From Protonemura montana (lineage: Eukaryota > Arthropoda > Insecta > Plecoptera > Nemouridae), in NCBI GenBank assembly GCA_947568835.1, contig OX387605.1, forward strand, positions 25,272,784 through 25,336,783: 64,000 nt of DNA. Reading direction: 5' to 3'. Shown here in pieces: positions 54,638 to 64,000 of the stretch (positions are counted from its first letter, which is position 1; every line of letters starts with the position of its first letter). The position numbers and the translations under genes are program-made. The notes beneath the pieces were generated by a model, which saw nothing but the letters and a program-made list of their open reading frames with translations, was not told where the DNA came from and made no database searches.

Positions 54638-54848
54638 ATGAAGAAAGCTGACAAGATCAGGTTCCTTATGTCTTTGACGGACTCGCCCACTTCGTTCCCC
54701 GGGTTGCACTCGCCGATGACAGAGCTATCGATGAACCTGAACGATACATCTCTGGCCAACTCACCGCTACCAGAGTTTCCTCGTCGCAGGCTGTCGCTTT
54801 CGAGCGATAGCACTCCGCCTCCGAACCGCTACAAATACCTCAGCACCG
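54638..54848 (+). CDS. 5' coding exon of an unidentified gene
   Basis: Exon bounded by acceptor gttttcctctgcag (54559) and donor CACCG|gtgagt (54849). The frame opened by the ATG at 54638 runs 70 codons and ends with one base of the next codon. The product starts MKKADKIRFLMSLTD and is rich in Ser/Pro, with SPMTELSMNL, RRRLSLSSDSTPPP and YKYLS: several S/T-P sites and a basophilic RRxLS site. This looks like the disordered, phosphorylated N-terminus of a regulatory protein. A weak resemblance to Cdc25 N-termini (SP-x-T-x-L near the start) is noted but not enough to name it. A 25-codon upstream ORF begins at 54574 and overlaps the start. Later exons were not found in the window. Confidence 0.55.
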
Positions 54849-55680
54849 GTGAGTTTCTTTTGTGGCACAAGTATTACATTAATTGGTGACATTTGCAACC
54901 GCCAATCAAGAGGCTTTGGTATTTTAATTGTATCTATTGACTGGTCAAACTCCAGATGATTTTAAAAGTTGTTTACAATTATTTGAGCAGTTTTGGTGAA
55001 TGTCACCGGAAGGGAACTTTAGTAGAAGGAGATTCAATTTTTAGGTAGTCTAGGAACTGCAGTTTTCCCAGAGCTAGAGACTATTATATTATTATTTTAA
55101 ATCAGACCCAGTTCTGCAATGCACCAGCTATTATAGATTGAATTGGTAACAGACACGTTTAATCAAAAATCAAAATGGAAAGGTTAGATTGTAGATGACT
55201 GTGTTTTTATACCACAACTTGCAGCGCCTTGCAGCGCCGAACGTAACGAATCAAAATTCAGTTTATGCACTTGCACTGCTGTGTACGTAGATTTAAGTTA
55301 GAGGAACCTTTAGGTAGAAAACAGTTCTTGGCCAGCCAGATTGTTAACCTAAATAAATATCAGAATCTGGAGTCATTTTCAATGCGCTAATTCAACAAGT
55401 AGCTTCTCGGAGAGATTTTGGGTCATGGGCTTCAATCCCATTTTGGTCATTCTTGATTTTACGGTAAACCTTATTGGTAAACAGGATTTTTAAATGATTG
55501 TCTCGTGTTGCTTAACAGCGGTTGTTGTTTATTCTGAAGTCTTTGTTAACCTTCGGGTGGCACTTTCATTTGCCAAAACTTCTGATTCCAGAAACACCCA
55601 AGGTATTCGATCAGGGTGCATGCTAGAGTTGTGTTTGATGAACTAAACTTAGTCTTGGCTAGCTAATTGACATCAGTTAT
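54849..55680. other. Intron of the unidentified gene, nothing recognised
   Basis: AT-rich, no exon-like open stretch found. Confidence 0.35.
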
Positions 55681-55683
55681 TGT

Positions 55684-55870
55684 TTATGATGGTTTTTAGA
55701 CTCATGTCTACTTGATTTATCCTTAGCACTAGTTTTAAGAAAAACTATTTCAACTGGGTTTTGAATGCTAAGTAAAGGGCAACTAAATTTCCCGACGTTT
55801 TGCAACACATACTAGTTACTTCTTCAGAGGTTTTTCAGAGGTTATCCAAGATGGTATATGAATTACATTT
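55684..55870 (+). repeat. Dispersed repeat related to 4983-5152
   Basis: tgatggtttttagactcatg, tctacttgatttatccttag and ttttaagaaaaactatttc...gaatgctaagtaaa match the hairpin at 4983, here with only one arm and then a cccgacgttttgcaac segment. Confidence 0.75.
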
Positions 55871-57949
55871 GGAGACGTTGTTATAAACACCTGAAATCAC
55901 TCACCACACGATTGGTATTCACAAGCAATTTATCTGGATATTTAATTTGAAGGTCGGCATGTTTCCTGTCCTGCAACCACACCCTATAAAGGGTAAATCA
56001 TCCCTAAAGCTTCTTGGGATGAACTTGGCAATTCTGAAGAGGTGATGGTGACAGATCACCTGCCAGTCCCCAAACCCACCCTCTCATCCCTCAGCTTTCA
56101 ACCCTTGCAGTGTCCACTATGCTTTCCTTCACGAAACCGACTTTATTATTATGAAAGCACTCGTTTTCTCATAGCAAAGTGAGACGTTATTCACATTTCC
56201 ACAATGTGGTGGACTTCGATGTGAATGTCATTGTTTCGCTGGCTCAAGAATGTCTATTTCTTGCGAGTCGGAAGTCGAGAAATCATCAGCTGCCCTTGCC
56301 GGCCGTTGTACGGGGTTGCAAGGAGATTGGGGTTTGGGTTTTCGAGGGAAGGGGGAGAGTAGCCGTCAAACCCGACCTCGAGAATGCACCTTACGCTGCC
56401 AAGGCTCAAAGTGGCCCCCAATAGCCACCGAGAAATGTAACGGTCTTGGCTTACCCGAGATTTTCACAATGCAAGGGATACTCGTGCCTTGCAGACCGGT
56501 CCCATTGTACCCCCAACCCCTCGCCCCAACCCCCAAGGCGAGTTCAATGTATCGGTATCTTTCCAGTCTACTAACGTCTGCGTCTGCGCGATGGAATTTA
56601 CACTCGAGATGCAATGCACATTACTAAGTCTGCGTTAATTTATAGGTCAGCAATTAATCAACTAATATATTCAAAGCCTTGATCGTCACAAATCACAAGT
56701 AATGAGGAGTCATATACATAACAAATCACTTTTTTTTTGAGTCCCTGTGAATAATCAATTGATATCCATACCGATAATCGATGCCGTATCTTTAGTTCAA
56801 ATTAACAAGAGTTTCGTTTATGGATAACCACCGTCCGATCTCAAAGGGTGCGATCCCCAACCCCTCCGTCTGGCAACCCCCCCCCCCCCCAAAAAAAAAA
56901 CCATCCGATAATATTTTTAATCGCATTGTCAACGTTTCTTGCACATTGTCGAAAAGAGGTTCGGCAGGGGAACACGTGCCACTGTTCGGTATTGTCGGTT
57001 ACAGAGTTTCTTGCCCTGCGTCTTCGTATTGCACTCCAGCACATGCTCCATGCGTTGGTCCCCCCCCCCCCCCCTACCAGTGCGTGCAACGCAGTGTATT
57101 CTAGCACCGCGTACTCGCATATATGGGGACGGGTATAATAGGCCGACGACTGGTATACCTAGACTCGCACCCTTCGAAGCAGCGACCGACCGACCGACCT
57201 ACCGACCGACAGAGTCTGATTATCATACGATATTATGCACAGATCGACGGTTTATATGCCAATCTGGTCTAATGAAACCGTTTTTCCATTTAGTATACCG
57301 ATCTGTGTGGCTGGATCATTCATCGAAAACGTTCGGCCGCCATTCGGCAGTTGCCCCAGGAATTTGTGGTTCAACTTTCGTTGGTACAACCTTCGATTGT
57401 GTGCATGATCCCCATTAGTAAGCAATAATTATTAGCAATATTATGCCGTGATACATTCGTCCGATAACTGCATGGAACTTTGGAATTACTGATATAACTT
57501 CAAACCTAACCAAAGACCGTTGGACGAGCCTCTAAAACGCACTCTAACGTCAAAGTTCTTTGAACTTATGAAGGTTTTTCGTTTGTCTAGAAAACTCGAG
57601 CGTCGACCAAATCAGTGAAGCGTGCAATTAACATTCTTGCGTCATCCGGCCTATCGAGTCCTGGGTTTAAATGCCACACTCCTTAGTTGAGTCCCCGCGA
57701 GTCGCAAGCATCGATCACTAGCTCGACACACGATCGATCTCGCCGATCTCAGTAGCACGGGATGCTGCGATCTGTCACAACAAGCGGCTGGTTGTGAATG
57801 AAAATGACCTCGAGGCAAATCGCAACCTGCGCCATGGGTGGGGGAGACCTAACGGCTTTCCAGACGCGCGATAACAGCTGATAAAGAACAGCGGTTTTGC
57901 TGGCGACCGACTGTTTTTTTTTTCACTCCGGCAACTGTTTTTACGCTAC
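55871..57949. other. No gene recognised; homopolymer-rich
   Basis: Contains poly-C/poly-A (56877-56900), poly-C (57060-57074) and a (GACC)n run (57183-57211). ORFs up to 159 codons here overlap on several frames and show no family motif or phase-compatible splice sites. Confidence 0.4.
57183..57211. repeat. (GACC)n microsatellite
   Basis: Six to seven gacc/gacct tetramers. Confidence 0.8.
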
Positions 57950-58058
57950 CCATCGCGTCCATGTGGGCACAGAAATAGCTACATGCGGCGATGTTTTTGT
58001 CGATTTTGTCGAGGCGTTTGCTCTGGCTGGGGGAACTTGCTGTTTCAGCGGACGCCAT
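57950..58058 (-). CDS. Possible first coding exon of an unknown minus-strand gene
   Basis: The ATG at 58058 has strong context (AAGATGGCG) and sits in CpG-rich sequence. It is followed by 36 codons and a usable donor GATGG|gtagcg, ending after one base of a codon. The product begins MASAETASSPSQSKRLDKI and contains DKNIAACSYFCAHMDAM, which I do not recognise. An in-frame ATG lies 18 bp upstream. No matching second exon was identified, so this could be chance. Confidence 0.3.
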
Positions 58059-58119
58059 CTTGTTGTAACTTGACATTATTGTGACCTGCTATGCCGTCGT
58101 GTTACTCTCGGTGCTGCCA

Positions 58120-61100
58120 GCAGTTTAGAATACAATTCGCAGTGGTTGATAGCACTCCTATTGGAGCTCGTTCTCCCTCTTGGCGCCAACCGTAGCAAAT
58201 TGTTTGTTGCTATTACAAATAATAATAAAGGGTATTCGACCAGTCTTTTCATATCGACTCTGATGCAAGAATGCGTAGTACCTGAGGAGTATACCTTCTA
58301 GCAACCCCGTTCCAGTTTCGTGCATATTTGTCTAGATGGGACCAGTAAATCATGACCGCTTCGAGTCAAGAATGTGCAACGACCAGGCTCCCGGACTGGC
58401 AGTTTGTCAACATTTCAATGCCCATTGTTGGCCACAAACAACCCTTGGATTCCGGTAACATCGACTCGAGCCTGCTAACGTGAACGTCTTACGACGGCGG
58501 CAGAATCTGGCGTCTCGGCGCCCTCGACGCTGCCCGTCACGTGTGGACCACGTGTCGCGCAGAGGGTGTCGACCGCAATTTCCGTCTTACAGGACGCGGG
58601 TGCCTGACAGGGAGTGGGCGTGCCTGTCACCGAGATGTAGGGTCGAATCGGTTCAGAAATTGCGGACGGTTTGATGTTTAGATAAGTTATGGAGTCCGTT
58701 CTAAAAATTCGGGTATTACGACAGTTAGGACAGAGTCGCCCTTTGCCAAGCCAAAACCACGGATTGCGGATGCTTTTTTTTTATTTCTATGGGTATCACT
58801 TAGTGTTTTTATGTTTTTTGTTTTGTTTTTTGTTCTGACTTCTTCCCATCTTTCAATTTATCTACGCAAAAAGCGGACAGGACCTTGCCGCGTGCATAGG
58901 AAATCACTCGAAAGACCAGACGCGGTTTTCAAGTTTGCGCTCAAACGCCACTCGACTGGAATTCAGTCTGGTTTGACTCGCCGAACAAAACAACGCAGAT
59001 GCTAATCAAATTATATCAGGTATCGCACAATTGTATGGAGGTCCGTCGCGAAAAGCCGTTAATGTTCCTCTGCACCGTTAGACCGAGAACAAGTGATAAA
59101 AACTCCGCGCGGTCCACATGCCAGGGCGCGCGATAAAGAAACGCCGAAGATCGGTAACGCGAGTTTTTTCCTCTTGTCCGCGTCGTCTAGCCAAAGAAGA
59201 GGACTGCTTTTTTTCGCGCTTCTCCCCCCGAATTGGGGCTAGCGGACCCTCGACGTTACGGTCTCCCTACTTTTTTTATTACACCGAGCAAGTCCGTCTT
59301 GCTGCAGTGCATCCTGATTGCAAGTAGGTAGACGACAACGAGGACGACGACCCATCTAATATATACCAACCCCTGTCGCTGTGCTACCTTCGCGTGTACA
59401 TGGAAGTAGATTAATTGTTGCTGGCAGCAATCGTTGCTTGAATTGAAATCGCAGAGAAGACGAAGTCCTCATCAGGGGCTTGTGCTCGGGACGCCGAGGG
59501 CACGCTCCGCAATCCGACGCCGAGCGTCATTTGAGATATGGCGACGCTGCACATTCCTTGGCGCCCTCGCCTTGCGTTCCGTGACCAGTCAACGGCGGAA
59601 AGCGGTGAACACTTCTTGACCAGGGCTGTGAAAAGTCCTTTGTACAGTCCCCGGGCCACTGCCGCTGTCTGCGCATGGACCTACACATCCATGGACTGCG
59701 TTTTATGGCGGAATGGGAACGAGGTGGCATATGCTGATAAACTCTAAACACTCCATGCAGCCATCTCGGATTGGTAATTAACTTCAAGTCAAATGTAAAC
59801 TCGTGTTTACCGCGCCTACAGCTTTGCCCCATACGGCATATAAAAATCAGTGAATCGCTGTTTTTTCAGGTTCGTTGCAGGGGTAACAACTTAGGAACAA
59901 AACCCCTTTTTTGACCAAGCGATAGGTACAGGAATTCTCCATTCGTCTGGTCTGTTACCAGTATGATAGTCTTTTTTGGCCCACCTAACCAAACGAAATA
60001 TGTAAATTCGTTGGCCAAGTGATTGACTTTCCTCTACCACTGAAACTAGTGCGTGAAACGAGTTGCTGGTAAAGCTAGAACGGTTGAACGGTTCGCGACG
60101 ATGTTTATACCACGTCGCGCTGGATCGACGCTCGACGTCGCTCGTAAAGCCGCCCTGACGCCGCCGAGCGTGACGAATGCCTGCTGGGCTTTCCCGAGGG
60201 GGTGGCACCCGTCGCGGCCAGGTGCTGCCATGTCGGCACATGGTGCGTGGTACTGGGAGAGTGTTAGTGTCGTCGTCGTCGGCCACATAGCGTCGAAAGG
60301 GCGCTAAAAAGACCGATACCGAGTTAGCCCTACGTGTTATCCTACACTGGGAGTCGTGGCTTATTTGAGATTTTGACGTTTTGCAAAACGTGCCTGAGCT
60401 TTGAATGGTAGGACCGACGATCTCACAGTACATGACAATTGGTTGGAAGAGTTATAGGATAGGGCTGACGTGATACAAACCATGGTCCTTGGGTAGCGAT
60501 GTGATATTTTTCGCATATTTGTGCGCTCGTTTCTTCTTCACCATTGTTTAAAGTGGTCAATGCACCTGATATGTCTCCGATCCTCCGTGGGAGAACCCAC
60601 TAAACTGTACTGTATCGTCGCCCATGTCATGTCCTCTCAAATGCGTGGCACGGCGCGTTATATGCATGATAATCAGGTGCAAGTGCGTTCGATTTCGTAA
60701 CGCACAGACCACCGGGAGAAAGTGACACCACTGCGCCCGATCCTGCATGGGCTGTCTCGGGCTGCAGCTTGTGCACCGCGGAATCCACCTGCCCCAATGC
60801 CCAATGTCACTTTCTGAGATATGGCGAGACGGGAAGCGTACCCGGCAACAACATTTCAATCAACTCGTAGCCGAAGCGAATTGTTGCAAGACAGCTAAAA
60901 CAACAAAATTGTCGTTTTACTAAATCATCTAATTACCACGAACGTGTGCTCACGCGAGCAATTAAGCCGTCTTAATCTTGACAAGATTACAAGCAGCCAG
61001 TAGCGTGACATCTGCCCTAGTGGGTCGTAACATCGCGCAAGATCTTTGCGGTCAGCCAGACACCCTTGCGCCTCGAGGATCTGTCGTGCAGTATTCTTCG

Positions 61101-61440
61101 CCCGTCTGCCGGGCTCCCCGCGTGCCATGCATATCATTAACCAATGTAATTACCCAAGACAGCGGCGAGGCGGTTGCGAGGATACGGGCTCGGTCGACCG
61201 TGTCTAATTGCCGGGGTTTGAACCCAGCACGCGCCACGCTGAACGGGGTGCACCCCGCGTCGTCCGGTGGGGTCAACACACGCGGCCCCAACGGCGATGT
61301 CGTCCTGTGTCGGCCCAATGTAACGTCCGCCGTGGGCCATGCGACGCTTTCCAGGCCGAAGACAGACGGCGCGGTCCGTTGGGGGCAGGCGTCGCGGCGA
61401 GGGTCAAGACGGGTCATATGGACCGTGAAAATCAACATTA
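58120..61440. other. GC-rich, unassigned
   Basis: Many overlapping ORFs on both strands (up to 180 codons) reflect high GC content. None shows a motif. Confidence 0.4.
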
Positions 61441-61443
61441 GAG

Positions 61444-61605
61444 CTGTCAGTAGATCCTCCTAACAGCGGAGTGGAGAGACCCATGAATCGCTCAGACGCG
61501 CTGTCAGTAGATCCTCCTAACAGCGGAGTGGAGAGACCCATGAATCGCTCAGACGCACTGTCAGTAGATCCTCCTAACAGCGGAGTGGAGAGACCCATGA
61601 ATCGC
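61444..61605 (+). repeat. 57-bp tandem repeat, about 2.8 copies, open in frame
   Basis: Units start at 61444, 61501 and 61558 and are almost identical. 57 bp is 19 codons, so the plus strand reads LSVDPPNSGVERPMNRSDA repeated and the minus strand is also open. No start, splice site or flanking domain shows that it is translated. Confidence 0.85.
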
Positions 61606-62057
61606 GTTAAAGATTTATCAGTAAAATCACTGATTTCATCAATAATCTCCAAATGAGTTCCCAATGATAGTGCATTGCAGTAATGTAGCAATGGCTTGGA
61701 CAGCTTCCAAGTAAACTTCAGAGTAATGACTTGTGGACGGATCTCTGTCTTGTTCGCGCATCGACGTCTCCTCGCGCCGCGACGTTGTACGCCGGGCGCC
61801 CGGCAAAGTCGGCGTCCTTCGATTTCGTCGGCGTTCGTAATTTAATATGTCCCACTAGCAATCCAACTAACAAAAAATAGTTGAACGCCTTATATTCTAA
61901 TCCGTGCTATGTATATATATATTTCAAATGAATCCCGGAATGGGGCGAAGTATTGATGTGCCGTTTGGTCTCCGCTTGGCCGCCATCGAGGCAAGGATCA
62001 AACAAATTGCAGACCAGGAGCGGACCTTGATGCATCCTTTTCCATGCCACGTTCGCC

Positions 62058-62112
62058 TTGTCCCTGGCCCTTGTCCCTGTCCCTGGCCCTTGTCCCTGGC
62101 CCCTGTCCCTGG
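62058..62112 (+). repeat. Short (tgtccctggccct)n minisatellite
   Basis: About four imperfect copies of a 12-13-bp unit. Confidence 0.75.
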
Positions 62113-64000
62113 GTATATCGCAACGCAAAACTTGGCTGGCGATTATGCAGTCACCAGGCGACCGCCACTCGTACCACCTGTCTTAGTTCGAGCCCCGGCT
62201 GCTGTCGACGACCCTGCCCTTGGCGATTCGGACACGCGCAGGGTGCATTGACTTACGGGCACCGCCTTCCCGGTGGCGTTCCCGCGCGAATCCACGGTCA
62301 CCGAACCCCGAGGTTCCCGCCAAAGTAATCGCGGGCATTTTTTAATGCGGGACATTTCGGTGCTTTCTTTAAGAAGAAAACGTGCGACTTAAAAAGTCAA
62401 CTTTCCCAACCCTCATCCAAGGTCATTTAGTAAGGAGGGGTTGGGAAGTCCTTAGAAAGAGCAAGCACGATCATTTCAATTCCCACTGTCGGCGATCACC
62501 GTCTGTTGCTCGTCTGTTGTCTTTGTGTGAGACAGCCACACCCTGAGCGTGAAATCAGAAGTCTAAATTACCTCGATCCCCGGATAACTCGCCAGTCAGC
62601 ACCCTAGACATGATTAGCCGAGTGGTAGGTAGGCCTAGCGATTCGACCGGGCCGCTTGGGCGTTTGCCAGACTACCCTTCAAAACATACGGGCGCGAGTC
62701 GGCGAAGCGTAACAGCTCGTGCCCGTACCCCAACCCCTGATCGCGCCGTAAACGTCTTTACCTCCTTTCGGCGAAAACAATCTTGCGATCAACCTGTCGC
62801 GAGGGGTAGGGGGGGAGGGCGCCGCGAAGCGCAGTTCCTTCACTGCTTCCGGCGGAAGGGCGCGCTGCCGGGATGTAAACACATTGCTCTGCCCCCCACA
62901 TAGGCTCCGCTAGAGAGTCTTGGAGGGCGGGAGTGGGCGACTTGTTGTGAGGCCGCCATGCTTATCTCGCCTGTATGCAAAATGTTAATTCGCATATCTT
63001 TTTAAATGACGGACCTGTGAGCTGTCTTGTGACATTAACCAGATACCGGAGATACGCTGCAGTGGGAGGGTGATTCTTTTAGTGTCAATGGGATAACGCA
63101 AGAGATCAGGAAAAGCCAGAGTCAGATCAGCTTACTTAGTTTGCAAATTACTTCATGTGCATGTAACGAATTCGATGAAACCTTTCCGAACTTCACTACC
63201 TTTCCGAACTTCACTCTGATGCTACATCCGAATAATTTTGCTGACCAGTTCTATATGCTTCATCACGACCTGACGAGTGTCCGACCCCACGTCATGATGT
63301 CGGCGTGCTGGACAGACCCTCGCGGGACCAGCCTGCCACTGTCGGGCGCCCATGCACCCTCTTCAAGAGTAGCGTAGTGGCGAGCGCTCTGTGAGCGGAG
63401 AGAGCAGGCGAGAGCGCCACGAAACAAAGACAAAGATATCAACAAAACGCGAGCGCCCAGCCGTGCCCTTGTCCGGTCTGCCACTCTTAGCGTGCACCTT
63501 GGCGGGCTTTCTTACTCAGCGTTTTATCGATGGCTTTACGCCGGGATGCTAAAATTGTTCGCACAATATTCACTCAAATTTTGCGAAATAGCCCTTTTTT
63601 GGAGCCAAATTTGCAACGAAGATTACCGCCAAGTATGGGAGATGAGTTCTGTTAGATCTGTTGGTGTCGATTTCTGTTTTGATCTTATTTTGAAGAGTGG
63701 AGACATGAAAGGAAAGTGATATTCGTTATTTTTCCCGATGTCTTTCCCTTGCCTCTACATAACTTAGCTAACAGTTTAACTGCTGATTGCCAATTACCTG
63801 TACAGAGTAAATAGCAAAGAGCGACTCAATACGCTAAGCAAGGACCCTTCGAGCCCTTTATCGCGGCCTATGTGTCCATGTTCCTAATAACTCTGATTAC
63901 CAAGGACCTGAATGCGGGAACCCAGCCCTACAACGTCCCTCTCTGTAACCAGCGTGGAGCGCTAGGGAGCTGCCTGCGCTACCAAAAGAAGTCTCTAATT
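62113..64000. other. Unassigned right end
   Basis: A short hairpin (tttcccaaccc / gggttgggaa, about 62400-62452) and a 17-bp direct duplication near 63182-63215 are visible. No gene is supported. Confidence 0.4.

Noticed and set aside
56939-57418. 159-codon plus-strand ORF
   Set aside because: Runs through a poly-C tract and a (GACC)n repeat; no motif.
59891-60433. 180-codon minus-strand ORF
   Set aside because: Overlapped by ORFs on the other strand in GC-rich DNA, no recognisable domain and no support for a start or splice sites.
60978-61463. 161-codon plus-strand ORF
   Set aside because: Overlaps a 128-codon ORF on the other strand; composition effect, no motif.

Overview
The window is nuclear DNA of an arthropod, most likely an insect. 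The evidence is intron-rich genes with GT-AG junctions, proteins of insect type (a CLIP-domain serine protease, a membrane dipeptidase, a DHHC16-like palmitoyltransferase), SINEs, LINE fragments, hAT-like elements and a Ty3/gypsy LTR element. I cannot name the species. The dense repeat content and long introns would suit a large hemimetabolous insect genome, but that is a guess.

Layout. (1) 1-20.4 kb: the 3' half of a plus-strand membrane dipeptidase gene. Four coding exons (1538-1622, 5267-5342, 10234-10372, 19301-19396) join in perfect phase into 131 residues and a stop. Its last intron holds an intact Ty3/gypsy element (11036-15474) followed directly by 76 copies of a 23-bp minisatellite. 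(2) 20.4-34.9 kb: no gene recognised. This stretch holds a 2.2-kb array of about 480-bp units in alternating orientation, a GGAACC-rich TIR element with a nested LINE fragment, two inverted 0.5-kb LTR-like repeats, LINE debris and 5S-rRNA-derived SINEs. (3) 35.1-46.7 kb: a complete nine-exon, plus-strand CLIP-domain trypsin-like serine protease (491 residues by my splice model). (4) 47.8-53.7 kb: a minus-strand, seven-exon palmitoyltransferase resembling ZDHHC16, convergent with the protease. (5) About 54.0-54.85 kb: the 5' end of an unidentified plus-strand gene, divergent from the palmitoyltransferase. (6) 55-64 kb: mostly unassigned, partly GC- and CpG-rich sequence with one possible minus-strand first exon near 58.0 kb and a 57-bp coding-compatible tandem repeat.

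The genes do not form a functional cluster. The dipeptidase would be an extracellular or membrane-anchored zinc dipeptidase, the protease a secreted haemolymph zymogen of the kind used in immune or developmental cascades, and the palmitoyltransferase an endomembrane enzyme. The most unusual content is non-genic: the alternating inverted array (a candidate long-hairpin, small-RNA source), the splice-donor-bearing minisatellite, a young gag-less LTR element, and a family of 5S-derived SINEs whose heads have repeatedly been tandemly duplicated.
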